Shown: piece by piece, positions 9,968-23,372 of the stretch
Layout: the number at the start of each line of letters is the position of its first letter
How positions within the stretch are numbered: position 1 is the first letter of the stretch
DNA from: Synaphobranchus kaupii
Lineage: Eukaryota; Chordata; Actinopteri; Anguilliformes; Synaphobranchidae
Reading direction: 5' to 3'
Assembly (NCBI GenBank): GCA_029718625.1
Contig: CM056383.1
Span: 14,873,066-14,937,065 of the forward strand
Length of the DNA: 64,000 nucleotides
Notes under the pieces: generated by a model
Told to the model about the DNA's origin: nothing
The model's input: only the letters and a program-made list of their open reading frames with translations
Database searches by the model: none
Program-made: the position numbers and the translations under genes

Positions 9968-12900
9968 TCCTTGGCAGAGTGAAATGCAATGTTTTGTCAT
10001 TGGTAATGTTTGCATATGTTAATATGTACTTATATTCTAGAGAGACAGGAGGATGAAAACACAAACAATACAGTTACATTACTCGTTTTCATGAACTCAA
10101 TATATTGAGCTAAATTTGTGTCATATTGAACTAATGCAAAATCTTTGATATGAACAGTGTGAAATGTGAAATTGTGTCTGCCTGTGACTTTCACCCAGGG
10201 AACACAGCAGAAAGATGTATAAACATGCAAATCTGGGATTCTGTAGGATAATGCAAAAAGCCTTTGATGTAAAGCCTTTCACTGTTACACATTGCGGAGA
10301 ATTCGGCCTATATTTAAGTCTCGATAAGAAGAAACACTTCTGAAAATGTACAAAACTTTAGAAAAGTTATATTTTTCATATATACTACTACCTTTACTCT
10401 TTTCAAACAGTGATCGCTTTTCCACTGAATGAAACATAATTCTGGCTTTTTAAAAATATTTTGTTGAGAAATGCTGTACGGTCATTTTTCATGGTCATTG
10501 GCGATAATGTCTCACTAGCCGGGCTCCGCCCAACCGCAGAAACGCTTTTCACGTAACCGTCCTCTGACTATTTGGTTAGCCATGCCCACGTTACCACAAT
10601 GGCTTGCCTCAGATATACTAAAAACATCTGCATTATTGACTTTGTAATGTCTTGCAATATGGGTTAGAAAGCTGTTATTTCTGTACCCACTCCAAGCGGG
10701 AAATGTTGTTCTTTCTGGCTTAAGTATGTCTTGCAGTGTTTGAGCGTGGCCAAGATTCAGCTGGACACCTGAAACCAAGCAGGGGAGTATCCTGGGCAGC
10801 TACTGAAGTATTAAAAAAAAGTATGAATAATGATAACATGTTGGAAAAGGTATCAGGGAAAATGACAATAATATAATAAAATGTTATTGAAAAATAATAA
10901 TTAATATAATAAAAACAATAATATTTTATTATTAGTATCAGACATACAGTATATTTGTATTGATAGGAAGAAAAGCTCAACTATTCTATTCACAACGCAG
11001 ATGTCTATCATGTGATGACAAAGACTTAAAAAATATATTCATAAAATAATTGAAAATAACACTGAAACAAAAATAGAAATTAGTGATCTCATTTCTGGAA
11101 ATAACTGCACTCATAATTGTCCAAAGTATAGCACTGAAATTCTATGAAATCCCTGTGAAATCTATGCATTTCAGGGCAACACGTATTGTAACAGAAAACA
11201 ACAAGGGACTGAGTCTTGATTCAGCCGCTGGACCCCCCAACCAAGTAGCCCGTTCTATTGCTGCGTGTCCTAGAGTTTACTTTGGAATTGATTCTCTTAT
11301 TTCATTTAAACTGTAGCACCTGACCTGAGACCGCAAGTAATTTTAGTCGTCTAGAATTCCCCACCTGCAGTTCAGAGCCATGATATCATGTATTAGTTAA
11401 TCTTCCAGGGGTGAGAACATTTTCCCCGCAGATTTGGCTTAAATACAGATAATGGGCCCTATCTGTTAAAGTGCTTTTCAGCTCTGAAAGCCAACCTTTC
11501 GCAGGTCTCTTCAAACAGGCCCTCGAAGATACTTGGCTGCAGCAAAGGTATAAGTAACACAAAAAGTAGGCTAAATAGCAAACAGTTGTGAATTTCTCCC
11601 CTGTCCTATCCATCGTGGAGAGAAGAGTGACAGTATACGCTCTGGACTCGCTGAGGTGCAGTGACTTTATACGGCGCAGGGGAGTGTGTTTTACGGCAGA
11701 CTTCTAAATGCTGCAAACTGGTGTTTTCAATTAGAATGACTCAGAAACAGGGGGGTTCTACCCCTGATGCCTAAAATAAGCGGAGCTCCTCTATAATGTG
11801 ACATGGCGAGCCTTAATGACTTTTCGCCAAGTCATAACTCAAGAAGTTTTATGGGGAAATTTGTTTTATGAGGAGAGCGTGGAGGAGAGCCTCACCAAAG
11901 CAGAACTGGCTCAATTGGCCAGAACCACTTATCAGCTAACATGAACTACAAGCAGTCCAGGAGGACTAGTGAGCATTGTCCATAACCAATGGCAGTTTAC
12001 AGGTCTTTCATAATGGAGGCTAACAAGATCCAATACAGAAGGGAGAAAATGCTATTGGCTGTTTGGTGATCAATGTTGCACAACAGTTTCGACTGACAGC
12101 TGCGTATCGTGAGTAACAGTTAAACATCTTGAGTTAATTTTGTTCCTTTTGTAAAAGCCATGTCTGTGCACCTTGTAACAGGTGGTCCATCAGTTCCGCC
12201 GCAGCTATTTTCTCTCCTTCACGGAATCCATCTGTCTCCACCGATGCGTCTGTGGAATTTTTCTAGACTTCCGAGGGAGTCGGGGTCCTCCGCATGTACG
12301 GCCGTAATCTCACCAGACCTTGCGGCCCTCAACAGATAAGACAGCATACCTGACCCTCAGCAAATAGTTGCTTGTCAAACCTCCCTCCCATCTCTAGAAG
12401 ACGCCTGACAGCACTATTAATGCACTGTGAAGGATACTAAGTTGAATAGTTTGGTAAACACTGCGTGGGAGACATTTTAGCTCCTTACAATGAAACACTC
12501 ATTTGCTCACATGACAAAAGCAAGGAAAGGCTTGCCAGCGATACCTGGTATAAAAATAAATTGACACTTTTTTATGAGCATCTGCATGTGTTGTAAGCGT
12601 AGAAGTGCCTTCAGATTTGGTTTTACAGTATATGTTCAAATGATTGTAAATCGGGCATATACACATGTTATGGAGGGCTATTTACTTTTGTTTAGATTTT
12701 AAAATTTGTTTATTTCCACATTATCAAATAATCAAATTATGAATTCAGCTTGGTATCAGTGCAACACAAAATACACCAGAGAGATGCCGAGTCAATGCAC
12801 TAGTTTCTCTGGAGCCAAGCTCGTTATGAATGGGCTTTTCAGAGAGCTTTAATCTAAAGTGTGATCCTTCACTATACTCCGCTCTTTCATAACCATGAAG

Positions 12901-15340
12901 GAATGTGCTTCCAGGGAGATGAGGGTGAACTCTATGAGCAATGACAGCAGGTTTCACATTAGCACCACCTGCCTGTTTTCTCCCCGTCAGGTCTCTGCTG
13001 TCTGGAGTTAGCCTATCTCACACACGAGGGGAATGTTTCGGCGTCTTTGCTCAATCTTCGCCCCTGTTGCCTCACTTTACCTCCTGCCACTTCAGATGCA
13101 TCCCGCAGAGGTGGAAAACGATAGATACACCAGCCTTTCTAGCGCAGGAGTTTCTATTTTCATGTTTTTATTTTTGGTGTGAACGTTTCTATTATTTTTC
13201 AAAACGTGCATGTTGAATGCAGGACAAACATTGTTTTCTGCCAGTGTCTTCAATATTGTGTTTCACAGGAAACACTTAACGGGAATTGTTTTGTTTTTTT
13301 GTTTGTTTGTTTTTTTTTAAAGAAAGCTTCAGTCACTAAAGTGCCAGACAGGAATTAGCAGTGGACATTTTCAAATTCTTGTTCAACTGAAATTGTCATG
13401 GGATGCCATGCCACGATAATTGTGAGCCACTGAATATTTAGTCATTACCCCTTCTGGATACTATTAAAGCAAACTGATTTATATGTTCAGCTAGGGTCGT
13501 CAAGTGAACTTGATCTGACTTATGACACAAAACTAGATCTGATTTAACGTAGAATGAAGCATTTCTGTGGTTATATTTCAAAAACCACAATTCAAAAGGT
13601 TTCCTTTACAAGCTGAATAATTTGAATTTATAGATTCTGGCCCCTTTTATAATAAATTGCAGCTCTGGAACAGACAGTGGAGTGACCAGGTAAGATATAC
13701 GATCCGTAAAATAGTGTTCATCCTGGAGAAAGTGTTTACTTTGGTACTTTTCACATCTGAACCTTCTGCTGGGGATCTCTGGAGACGGCCTTGGACTGTG
13801 GCGGAGAGATGTTCCGTCAGTTTTCTGGTTGGAATCTGTGCCTTTTCCCCTCTGGATACAAGCAGCTGTTGCTTTCTCTGTTGCCAGCAGAGTGTTTGAG
13901 CACATATATCACTCCTGAGAGTGACTCAACATAAACAGGAAACCTTCGTTAGTACAGTTTCTCACAGAGACCAGTTTTAAAGGTGGAGGCAGGAGGATCG
14001 GAACTGGTAGTCTGCCTGGCTAACCCAGTTTGGAAATGTTGGAAGTATTCCTGCTTGTTTATTGGTCCCCTCCCCCCATCAATCAGACTGACAAGCCTTT
14101 ACAGGTAGTAAAGATTGAATGAGGTCCCCCACATTCAATTCATCTGAGGAAGACTGACTCCTTCCGTAGGGAGATCAAGGTCTCATCCATCTTGTTGTTG
14201 TCTCATGGGGAGGCCTATGCCTTCTTTCAGAGAGGAGGGAAAAATCTTGTGCTTGTTGCTTCGGAAACGAGCAGCCTGGAGACAACATGGACGCCGACAA
14301 ATCGCAGAGAAAAATCCAATACGCAACATCACGAACAAAGAACTGCTATTATATGGCATGGAGGGCCTAACGGCAGTGGATCGACTATACACAAGGCTGT
14401 CGCTGCAGTGATTCCCATACATTACAGAATCAAATCCTTATCATATCACGACCAGAACCTGGCCCAGAGTACCCAGGGGCAATGCATTATGGGACATGTT
14501 ATCACCCTGGGGAGGGTGTTTGATGGGGCATTGCCAGAGGGATATTATCCACCTAATTGCAATAGTGATTCCTCTAGTCAAGCAATATGTGTGTGTGTCT
14601 GTTAAGTTTATTCACTGAATGTATGCCACACAGACATTTTGGTGCATATGATTCATGGCAGTACATGACCGGAACAGCTAACCTTCTCATGTTTTAGCTG
14701 CTTGGCCCTAATTGATAAGGGCACTTTGGTTTTATTATCATACCTTGCGTTCACTTCTTTCCTGAGTCAGACCCTGCAAACTATCCTTGCGCCGCTCTGA
14801 ACCCGGCTGGAGGCCCCGCCCTCGGCATCCGCTGAAGGAAATGCAGCAGGGGAGAGCTTGACAGGGACGACAGGTTTGCGTGCAGTAGTTAGCCAGTCAC
14901 ATCCTCCCAGTTTCCCACTGAAAGAAAGCCCCAAAGCGTTCACCTTATCGTTTCCTCGGCGAGATTAGAAGCCCGCTTCCTGAGCGGCTACTTTGGGAGG
15001 TGAACTCGACTCGTCCCACAAGGGGGAGGGGTGGGGAATGACCCTTGTCTTTCAAAGTCCGTCTGGGCGAAATAATGAAGGGGTGCAACAGAGGGGGATA
15101 GAAGAAGGAGCGATCCATTTCCTGCACTCAGAGGAGAGAAGGGGGGCCAGGCAGGCGGATTGCGACGGGTGTTATCTCTGACCTGCAGCTTTTTGCCCCC
15201 GCGTCTCACCCTCGGCTGCCAGAGTGCTGCTGTTTGGAGAACTCTGTGTTGCTCTGTGAGTCCGGGCCTTCACACTAAGGAGCAGGGCATCCCAGCCACT
15301 GTAACTCTGCTGCCCAGGGAACCCATCACAAGCCCTAAGC
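9968..15340. other. Intronic or flanking DNA, no gene seen
   Basis: 5.4 kb without a recognisable exon, RNA gene or clear transposon. It is AT-rich at 10.8-11.1 kb and GC-richer at about 14.75-15.3 kb. No ARHGAP exon motif was seen. Confidence 0.55.
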
Positions 15341-16660
15341 CTCTAATTCTGACTCATACCAACCTATACAACCCATATGCCTTTAATGCTGGCTCATACC
15401 AACCTATACAACCCATATGCTTTTAATGCTGGCTTATACCCACCTGTACAACCCATATGCCTTTAATGCTGGCTCATACCAACCTATACAACCCATATGC
15501 CTTTAATGCTGGCTCATACCAACCTATACAACCCATATGCTTTTAATGCTGGCTCATACCCACCTGTACAACCCATATGCCTTTAATGCTGGCTCATACC
15601 CACCTGTACAACCCATATGCCTTTAATGCCGGCTCATACCAACCTATACAACCCATATGCCTTTAATGCTGACTCATACCCACCTGTACAACCCATATGC
15701 CTTTAATGCTGGCTCATACCCACCTGTACAACCCATATGCTTTTAATGCTGGCTCATACCAACCTATACAACCCATATGCCTTTAATGCCGGCTCATACC
15801 AACCTATACAACCCATATGCCTTTAATGCTGGCTCATACCAACCTATACAACCCATATGCCTTTAATGCTGGCTCATACCAACCTATACAACCCATATGC
15901 CTTTAATGCTGGCTCATACCAACCTATACAACCCATATGCTTTTAATGCTGGCTCATACCAACCCATACAACCCATATGCCTTTAATGCCGGCTCATACC
16001 AACCTATACAACCCATATGCCTTTAATGCTGGCTCATACCAACCTATACAACCCATATGCCTTTAATGCTGGCTCATACCAACCTATACAACCCATATGC
16101 CTTTAATGCTGGCTCATACCAACCTATACAACCCATATGCCTTTAATGCTGGCTCATACCAACCTATACAACCCATATGCCTTTAATGCTGGCTCATACC
16201 AACCTATACAACCCATATGCCTTTAATGCTGGCTCATACCAACCTATACAACCCATATGCTTTTAATGCTGGCTCATACCAACCTATACAACCCATATGC
16301 CTTTAATGCTGGCTCATACCAACCTATACAACCCATATGCCTTTAATGCCGGCTCATACCAATCTATACAACCCATATGCCTTTAATGCTGGCTCATACC
16401 AATCTATACAACCCATATGCCTTTAATGCTGGCTCATACCAACCTATACAACCCATATGCCTTTAATGCCGGCTCATACCAACCTATACAACCCATATGC
16501 CTTTAATGCTGGCTCATACCAATCTATACAACCCATATGCCTTTAATGCCGGTTCATACCAACCAATACAACCCATATGCCTTTAATGCTGGCTCATACC
16601 AATCTATACAACCCATATGCCTTTAATGCTGGCTCATACCAATCTATACAACCCATATGC
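15341..16660. repeat. 40-bp satellite-like tandem array, 33 copies
   Basis: The period is exactly 40 bp from 15341 to 16660. The unit is ctttaatgctggctcatacc followed by aacctatacaacccatatgc. The first unit is degenerate (ctctaattct) and the sequence just upstream (acccatcacaagccctaagc) still resembles a half unit, suggesting where the array grew from. The variant cacctgtaca occurs only in units 3-10 and aatctataca only in units 26-33, while the middle units are nearly identical. The period is not a multiple of 3, so no protein-coding role is suggested. Confidence 0.97.
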
Positions 16661-16728
16661 CTGATCTATACAGGCACTATACAGCTGTGCCCTCCTGGAA
16701 AGTCAGGATACTTGCCCCTGCCTACATG

Positions 16729-16732
<4 letters not shown>

Positions 16733-16776
<44 letters not shown>

Positions 16777-16793
16777 TATGCATGCATGCACAC

Positions 16794-16845
<52 letters not shown>
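16733..16845. repeat. Compound (CA)n microsatellite
   Basis: Two CA runs, 16733-16774 and 16796-16844, separated by a catgcatgca segment. Directly downstream of the 40-bp array. Confidence 0.95.
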
Positions 16846-16846
<1 letters not shown>

Positions 16847-18596
16847 GTATGCAGGACCTGGGTCATGCCCTTTTCCCCTCTGTCAGTGCTGTCACTCCAC
16901 TTGAACATCCCGGCCTCCTTTATCAGAAAACCTGAAGCCCAACTGACAATCGAGAAAAAACCGTCAAACTGTGTAAATTTAGCAGTGGTTTGGCAAGCCG
17001 GCATTCAAAGCGTTGAGCTGGCAGGGGATTGTACTGTTAGCGAGGCCCCATGCCATTATAATACAAAGGTTCAGGCTTTTCTTACTGTTCTTCCTTCCCC
17101 ACCTGGCAGGACAGAAAAGAACCGATCACAACTGCTCCTTGTAGTCATTACCAGCTGTTGTGGTTCTGCTAAAATGGCTCATGTCTTCTACCAATCAATT
17201 AAATAGTCGAAACAACTAATCCCAGGTCCATTATGGTTCTCGTTTTCATTTAGCCTTGTTTGAGGTGAACATCAGGAGCGCCTAGAGGAGCAGTTTAGCT
17301 AATTTCTGTGGAACATCTATGAATTTCAGGAAAATAAGTCATTGAATCTTCCAGTGACTCACTTTAGCACAATCAATGTGACTCTTATGCTCCATAACAA
17401 TCATCCCAACACTGTGCCCATGCATTCTGTACACACACAACTGCGTATCCAGTACATACTGAGTCACTTCCCCTTAAAGTCCAAAAGCTGAAAGTCATAT
17501 TTGCTAATTAAACCTGAATGCAACTCATTTGCAAGAAATAGACAGGTTATATGTCAGTCACAGTCCAGAATATTTCATATTACATATTACTGTTTTGCTA
17601 AGAACCTACAAGAATAGCTTACGTTTTATCCCTTTTCCAACGATTTGGAGTTGTCCAAAAACTCTGACTCTGCAGTGGTGCAGAAACAAAGCTTTAGTCT
17701 CCAATCTGAACACATGGACATGACTCTTACAAAGGCTTACAATTTAAGCAGATTACCAAAAAAAAAAAGCCTTTTTGAGCCTGGCAAGTTCTTTGCATAA
17801 AATGTGGACATTTTAAGATAATTGATTTATTTGAAAGCACTGAATTGTCTTCCATTTTCTGCTTGCATTTAAAGGTCTGTTGCAGGCTCATTGTTCTCAG
17901 AATCATTAAACTGTTCCCATGTATTCAGTCCAGGACCACAGGGATTTATTTTGATTCAAGGTGCTCTATAAAAAAGATACATATAAGCTGATGAGCTACA
18001 GTCTCATAATAGCAGGAATATTGCTTCCACAGAGGGCTACAGCGACAGTTAGCCAAGTTTCAAATTGTGCCTAATGGCTTTTCAGTTTGAGCACTTAAAT
18101 AGCCTTTGCAATGTTAATGGGATTTGCAGTTGAAGTCTAAGTTTAAAATTAATGCAATCCAGACAATTGCAGTAGGCCCTGTGTCAAGTGTTATTAACCT
18201 TTAGCCGGTTTGAATTTGTGGCTCTGGGTTCAGGTGCAATAGATTTGTACGGAAAAACTGGAGAATGGAGAAGATTGGAGCTTGAATGAACAACTTCATT
18301 AAAGACCCCACACACACACAATTGCACTGTATCAGCAAATTGGAGCCGGCCTGCTTTCAAAATGGCCGGGGAAGCAGAGAAGTGAATTACAGAGATGAAG
18401 CTTCACATCCAAACATGAGACGAGGCTTTGTATTCAAAGGCTACTGAAGCTTCTGCTGCAAACTGCACAAATCCAGGCACATTTCTGCAGCTGCCTCCAG
18501 CAAACCCCAAAACCAAATGCTAACATCTTTCTGCATGCACCCCACTAATACGTAATGCTGTTGGAATGTTTGTGCTATGTTTCAGTAAAGTTTACA
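16846..18596. other. Intronic or flanking DNA, no gene seen
   Basis: No exon, transposon or RNA gene recognised. Confidence 0.55.
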
Positions 18597-19978
18597 AGAA
18601 ACTGCAAGTAAGGACCACATGGTTGGCTAAATGACCGCCATCAATGACTGCCTGAAGTCTGAGACCCATATACATCACCAGACACTGGGCATCTTCCCTG
18701 GTGATGCTCTGCCATGCCTGTACTGCAGCCCTCTTCAATTCCTGTTTGTTTCAAGGGATTTTTGCCTTCAGTTTTGTCTTCATCAAGTGAACCACGTGTG
18801 CAATTGAATTCAGGTCACGTGATTGACTTGGTCAGTCAAGAACATTCCACTTTTTAGCCCTGAAAAACTCTTTGGTTGCTTGAGCAGTGTTTTTGGGGTC
18901 ATTGTCCTGCTGCAAGGTGAAGCACTGTGAGGCATTTGGTTGGCTCTGAACAGATAAGATGTTCCTGTACACTTCAGAATTCATCCAACAGTCACATCAT
19001 CAATGAAGACAAAAGGGCCTGTTCCAGTGGCAGCCATACAGTACATGCACAAGCCATAACACTACCTCCACCATGTTTCACAGAAGACGGGTGGGTGCTT
19101 TGGACCATGAGCAGTTCTTTTCTTTCTCCATTTTCTCTTTCCATTACTTTGGTACAGGTTAATCCTCATCGCACCTGTCCATAAGAGTTTGTTTCAGAAC
19201 TCTAGTTTGTTAATGTACTTTTAGCAAACTCTAACCTGACTGTTCTGTTCTTGAGGCTTACCAGTGGTTTGCATCTTGCAGTGTAACCCTTTGAGGTTAT
19301 GTTGATGTAGTCTTTTCTTTATTTTAGTCATATATGCATATATCCGGGAGAGTGTTCATGAGCTGTTTGACAGTTGAAAAGGGGTTTTTCTTCACAATTG
19401 AAAGTATTCTTCAGTCATCCACGACAGTGGTCTTTTGGGGTCAACCAGGTTGTTTTCTATTGCTGAGCTCACCAGTGCATTCTTGCTTCTTATCATTGTG
19501 CCAAACAGTAGATTTTGACACACCCAATGTTTCGACTGTCTCTGGTCGATTTATTCTGAGTTTTCCACCCCGTGATGGCTTGGCTTACTGTCATTGACTG
19601 TTCTTTGTTCCTCGTGTTGGGAGACAACAGCAACAGACTCCAAATGCAAATTCCACACCTAGAATCAACTCTAGAAGTTTTGTTAGCTTTCCTGTACATG
19701 AAGTAATGATGCAACAACACACAGCTGACCAAGAGACAGCTGAGCAGCCAATTATCCAATTACTTTTGGTCCCCCAGAATGGAGGGACTATGTATAAAAG
19801 GGGCTGCAATTCCTACGCGGTTCACCCGATATGGATGTAAATCCCCCCAAATTAAAGCGGACAGTCTGGCCTTTAACCTCATTTCAGTCTCATTTGAAAC
19901 CCAATGTGCTGGAGTACAGAGCCAAAACAACAAAACTTGTGTCACTGTCTAAATACCTACGGACTGCACTATATATAT
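18597..19978 (-). mobile_element. Degenerate Tc1/mariner transposon
   Basis: The right side, about 19755-19978, contains the phrase aattacttttggtcccccag and ends near aaatacctacggactgcact. This resembles the tacttatggacc-type terminal sequence of a common fish Tc1-like family. On the minus strand, remnants of the transposase are readable in changing frames. The left boundary is approximate because no matching terminal repeat was found there. An approximately 1.4 kb span fits the family. Confidence 0.8.
18640..19620 (-). pseudogene. Tc1-type transposase pseudogene
   Basis: Read right to left on the minus strand. A helix-turn-helix motif LGVSKSTVWHN lies near 19500-19530. KTTVVDD and a KKNPFSTVKQLMNTLPD stretch lie near 19335-19435. 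A QDNDPKT motif lies near 18890-18912, which corresponds to the catalytic QDNDPKH aspartate segment of the DDE domain. The end region AAVQAWQSITREDAQCLVM lies near 18665-18735. In a functional enzyme this protein cuts and rejoins DNA at terminal repeats. In-frame stops, frame changes and loss of the His in the DPKH motif show it is dead. Any + strand frames in this interval are by-products. Confidence 0.82.
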
Positions 19979-20391
19979 AACAGCAGTCTGCACTCAACAT
20001 AGCCACCCTGCCCCCACAACCCACTGACCACTTCCACACAGGCACATTAAAACAGGTGCAAAAGGTCAAGTTTCAGCATTTGGTTTTTGAACTGCAAAAT
20101 AAACGCTCCATATTAGTCTCTCTCTCTCTATCTCCCTACGACCCGCATGGATGTTAATAACTGGCAAGGTACACTAATCTCTGTTTTACCTTAATCTGGA
20201 GGGACAGCTGTATTAAAGGGGGATTTATAGTAATCAGCGCAAGACCTGTGCATATAAAACTTCCCATTAGGCTTAGAGTACATGGGCTTATAGCTCATTG
20301 TACAGGAGTCCTACATCTGCTTCTCAATAAGGCCGTCTCTGATTCGCAGGGTAGAGACTGAAAAGGGGAGGGGAAAGCAGTGGATGGGGGT

Positions 20392-20410
20392 GGGGGGGGG
20401 GGGGGGGGGG
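20392..20410. repeat. Poly-G run
   Basis: 19 consecutive G on the + strand, preceded by further G-rich sequence. Confidence 0.95.
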
Positions 20411-20664
20411 TGACGTCGTGGAGGATTTGGGGTGGAGCCAGTTGTTGAAGGATGTGTACAGGAGCAGCCTGGCTTTCCTTTCCTCTGTTTGGTGGTTTTC
20501 TTCTCCAAAGACACGTATAAGGCCAACTCTACAGTGGTGTAGCATGCATCCTCTTCAACGTGTTCTCTCCCCCACCCCCCTCACAAACTCTCTCATTCTC
20601 TTCCATAAGGCAGATGAATGATACAAAATTAAACACGGTATCTGCAAAAAGGAAAAAAAAAATC

Positions 20665-20689
20665 ACACACACACACACACACACACACA
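20665..20689. repeat. (CA)n microsatellite
   Basis: About 12 CA units after an A-rich stretch. Confidence 0.95.
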
Positions 20690-21228
20690 TGCCTCTGTAC
20701 AAAGAGGGCCTTTGTTATCTTAAATCAGGAGGTATGATAGACCGGGCCATTTGGCCGTAATCCCCAAATATCTCCTGTCACCTGACAGGAAGTGCTCATA
20801 AAATATGACCTTATTCGGCATGCCCCAGGTTAGGGTTGGGGCAGAAGGCTTGCAAAGCAGCATGGATTGGGGGAGGAGGGGGCAGCGGATTTTCGACTGA
20901 TCCCAAAGGTTTGTCTTGATTTTTCTTTAAACCCTGAAAACCATAAATCCAACCGGTTCGTCTGCACTCTTTTGCTTGACTGAGCCTTTACAAGCAGACG
21001 TCTCCGTTAACAATAAGCCCCTGATGAATCAAACATCCATGGCATTAGTTTCACCTAGCTGCCCCTTTCCCAGGCCCCACGGCCTCTTTGTCTGTCCTCG
21101 TTTGATGAGAAAATCTCCTGACACTTGGTGTACCTATTGATAAACAACCCTACGTGAGGGGCCAATTAAAAAGCAAGGGACGTAATGAAGCTCAATGATG
21201 ACCCTTCACATGCTCCTCAATAGAATTT

Positions 21229-21277
21229 GGATAATAATAATAATAGTAATACTACTACTACTACTAATAATAATAAT
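21229..21277. repeat. Compound (ATA)n/(ACT)n trinucleotide tract
   Basis: ataata..., then actactact..., then aataataat. Confidence 0.93.
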
Positions 21278-21798
21278 GTATTTTATGTATAGCCTTGAAT
21301 CAAATTGATTTTAATAATTATGCTGTTTCAGTACAAAATATGAATTACACTTTGCAATATTATAGTGTTGCGTAACACTAGATGTTTGCATAAATATGTA
21401 CATCTATTTGGCCTAAGAAAAGTGAGAATAATTAATAATATTTTTATTTAATATTAAATCCGTTAACTGTGATTGCCGCAGCAACCAGCTTTATAGAAAA
21501 TGCAGCCTCACAGTAAGTTGAAGAAAGCATGGAATGGAAATAGACCAACTATACTGTCATACTGTTCAGAACATAAACACCTACTTCTTAGAATAGAGGA
21601 GAGAGAGAGAGAGCGAGAGAGAGAAACATAATTACATTCTATCATTATGTTTCATAAAACATTACATAAAATGAATACTTTAAATCAAAACGAGATTTGT
21701 TATTTTTGTATTGCCTTTCATTTATAGAAAACACTTACCTTTAATTTAGACAAAACGTTTCATATTTTATATGACAGGAAAGCCAAGCCATCGACACA

Positions 21799-22298
21799 NN
21801 NNNNNNNNNNNNNNNNNNNNNNNNNNNNNNNNNNNNNNNNNNNNNNNNNNNNNNNNNNNNNNNNNNNNNNNNNNNNNNNNNNNNNNNNNNNNNNNNNNNN
21901 NNNNNNNNNNNNNNNNNNNNNNNNNNNNNNNNNNNNNNNNNNNNNNNNNNNNNNNNNNNNNNNNNNNNNNNNNNNNNNNNNNNNNNNNNNNNNNNNNNNN
22001 NNNNNNNNNNNNNNNNNNNNNNNNNNNNNNNNNNNNNNNNNNNNNNNNNNNNNNNNNNNNNNNNNNNNNNNNNNNNNNNNNNNNNNNNNNNNNNNNNNNN
22101 NNNNNNNNNNNNNNNNNNNNNNNNNNNNNNNNNNNNNNNNNNNNNNNNNNNNNNNNNNNNNNNNNNNNNNNNNNNNNNNNNNNNNNNNNNNNNNNNNNNN
22201 NNNNNNNNNNNNNNNNNNNNNNNNNNNNNNNNNNNNNNNNNNNNNNNNNNNNNNNNNNNNNNNNNNNNNNNNNNNNNNNNNNNNNNNNNNNNNNNNNN
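21799..22298. other. Assembly gap, 500 N
   Basis: Exactly 500 unknown bases, the conventional size of a gap of unknown length. Reading frames crossing it are meaningless. Confidence 0.99.
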
Positions 22299-22479
22299 CC
22301 GGTAGCCTACGGTCGGTTCTGGAACTTCCCATTTTTGAGCCAAGCTAACATGTTGAAAAGCCAGGTTCCGTTGCAGAAAAGCAGTGAGAAAGTGAGTAGT
22401 TTGTCCTGCGGCAATGGGTGGGCTGAATGAATCGTTGTGGACTACACTACAATGACTGTTGTAGAAATGAGGAAAAGAT

Positions 22480-22609
22480 AATCCCACAGCAGGCACGCAA
22501 ACACATAGAACTTATGATAAGTAGCAGAAAAAAAAGTGGTACTCATATGAGCAAAACTTAGACATCCCGGTATGGCGTACCGGTCCGTTCTGGCCCACTT
22601 CAAGCACTG
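22480..22609. mobile_element. Possible right end of a hAT-type element
   Basis: The segment ends cccacttcaagcactg. In reverse this is CAGTGCTTGAAGTGGG, a terminus I associate with hAT-type fish elements, and it is preceded by the ccggtatggcgtaccgg palindrome. The other end was not found and may lie in the gap. Extent is approximate. Confidence 0.35.
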
Positions 22610-22914
22610 TCTTTACTAGATTTGGCAATGGGCAGTAACGAGGCCATAGTTTTTCTTTTGCTGCAGTTGCAACACTTTTGCGCTGCAAGTACCTCCTTAT
22701 GTATGTTTAACCAGAGCACCACTGAATTAATTGGTGCCTTAAACATGCTCACAAACACTGTCCATCCCAAACATCCGATATTTTCCCTAACAAAACTAGG
22801 CTGCTAAAATTCACACAGAAATTCACATTCCACATTCTTCTGGGCCACTTGAGTGGTTCAGAGCTAAAACCTTTTTTTTTTCTTTGCTGGGAACAAACAC
22901 ATAAATAATTTACA

Positions 22915-23045
22915 ATTTACAGTTTGAAATTTAAGTTTAGTCATTTAGCAGAGGAGTTTAGCCAAAGGGACTTTAAAAAAAGTGCATTTCAAGTGGTAAG
23001 CAAACACCACAAGAGCTAGAGATGCATAAAGTTACAAGCACAAGT
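22915..23045. repeat. Fish interspersed repeat, 'catttagcaga' type
   Basis: The phrase tttagtcatttagcagaggagtttagccaaagggact followed by gtgcatttcaagtgg matches, with changes, the common fish tail 'tttagcagacgctttt-tccaaagcgactt'. Decayed copy; the strand of the parent element is not determined. Confidence 0.55.
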
Positions 23046-23372
23046 AAGCGTTGTTTTTGCTGAGCTGTGGTCAAAGTCTTAATAACTGTTTTTAGCAAAT
23101 ACTTGTTTAATGACTTTAACGTCAACCCTTTAACAGTGAATATAGGGGTCTATATGATACTGCTAAACTGAGCTCAGTTAGAACAAATGGTGTCATGCTA
23201 AGGGAACCCTTACAGACCACACAGAAAGGGTAAGTTAATTTCTTCAGGTCAAGGGGGGAACCATGAGAAGGACTGCAGCTGTTCAGATGGTGGAAATGAC
23301 GGGCCTTCATAAATGGGCTGGCGAGAGCACAGGAGGAAGGCAATTCAGGCAGGAAGAGGCTCAATTGTGTTA

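Larger units (their letters stand above)
7281..9982 (+). pseudogene. Gag-position repeat protein frame, interrupted by two +1 shifts
   Basis: A frame opens at ATG 7281, four bases after the LTR-like end, with MNQPERDLADLDLFHPAFGR. It contains two related about 50-residue blocks with SSQDDV-EQ-RHA and VLEVL-GLSEQ-TR at about 7615-7755 and 7870-8010, separated by AARPQGD repeats. It then runs into ten-residue repeats of the type FQGDTVPIAS. An extra C near 8612 and another near 9012, both in the context gccacccgcc, move the open frame twice. The last frame continues through PPRSSPPV eight-residue repeats to a stop at 9980-9982. I recognise no zinc knuckle or enzyme domain. It is most likely the decayed or non-canonical gag of the surrounding element. 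The blocks predict helices and may be a multimerisation segment, which is an inference. Confidence 0.5.
19979..21798. other. Intronic or flanking DNA with simple repeats
   Basis: Contains a 19-base G run (20392-20410), a CA run (20665-20689), an ATA/ACT trinucleotide tract (21229-21277) and a short GA run (about 21598-21624). No gene was recognised. Confidence 0.6.

Noticed and set aside
7980..10015. Several 185-344 codon minus-strand frames over the 30-bp and 24-bp arrays
   Set aside because: By-products of the same in-frame minisatellites; the + strand frame has the better start and context.
15341..16660. CRISPR-like array
   Set aside because: Units are directly adjacent with no spacers and the host is a vertebrate; it is a tandem satellite.
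16577..17206. 209-codon frame spanning the satellite end and CA tracts
   Set aside because: Its sequence is mostly His-Thr repeats from CA microsatellites; the remainder shows no domain.
21741..22496. Frames of 190-251 codons across the N block
   Set aside because: They exist only because unknown bases cannot contain stops.
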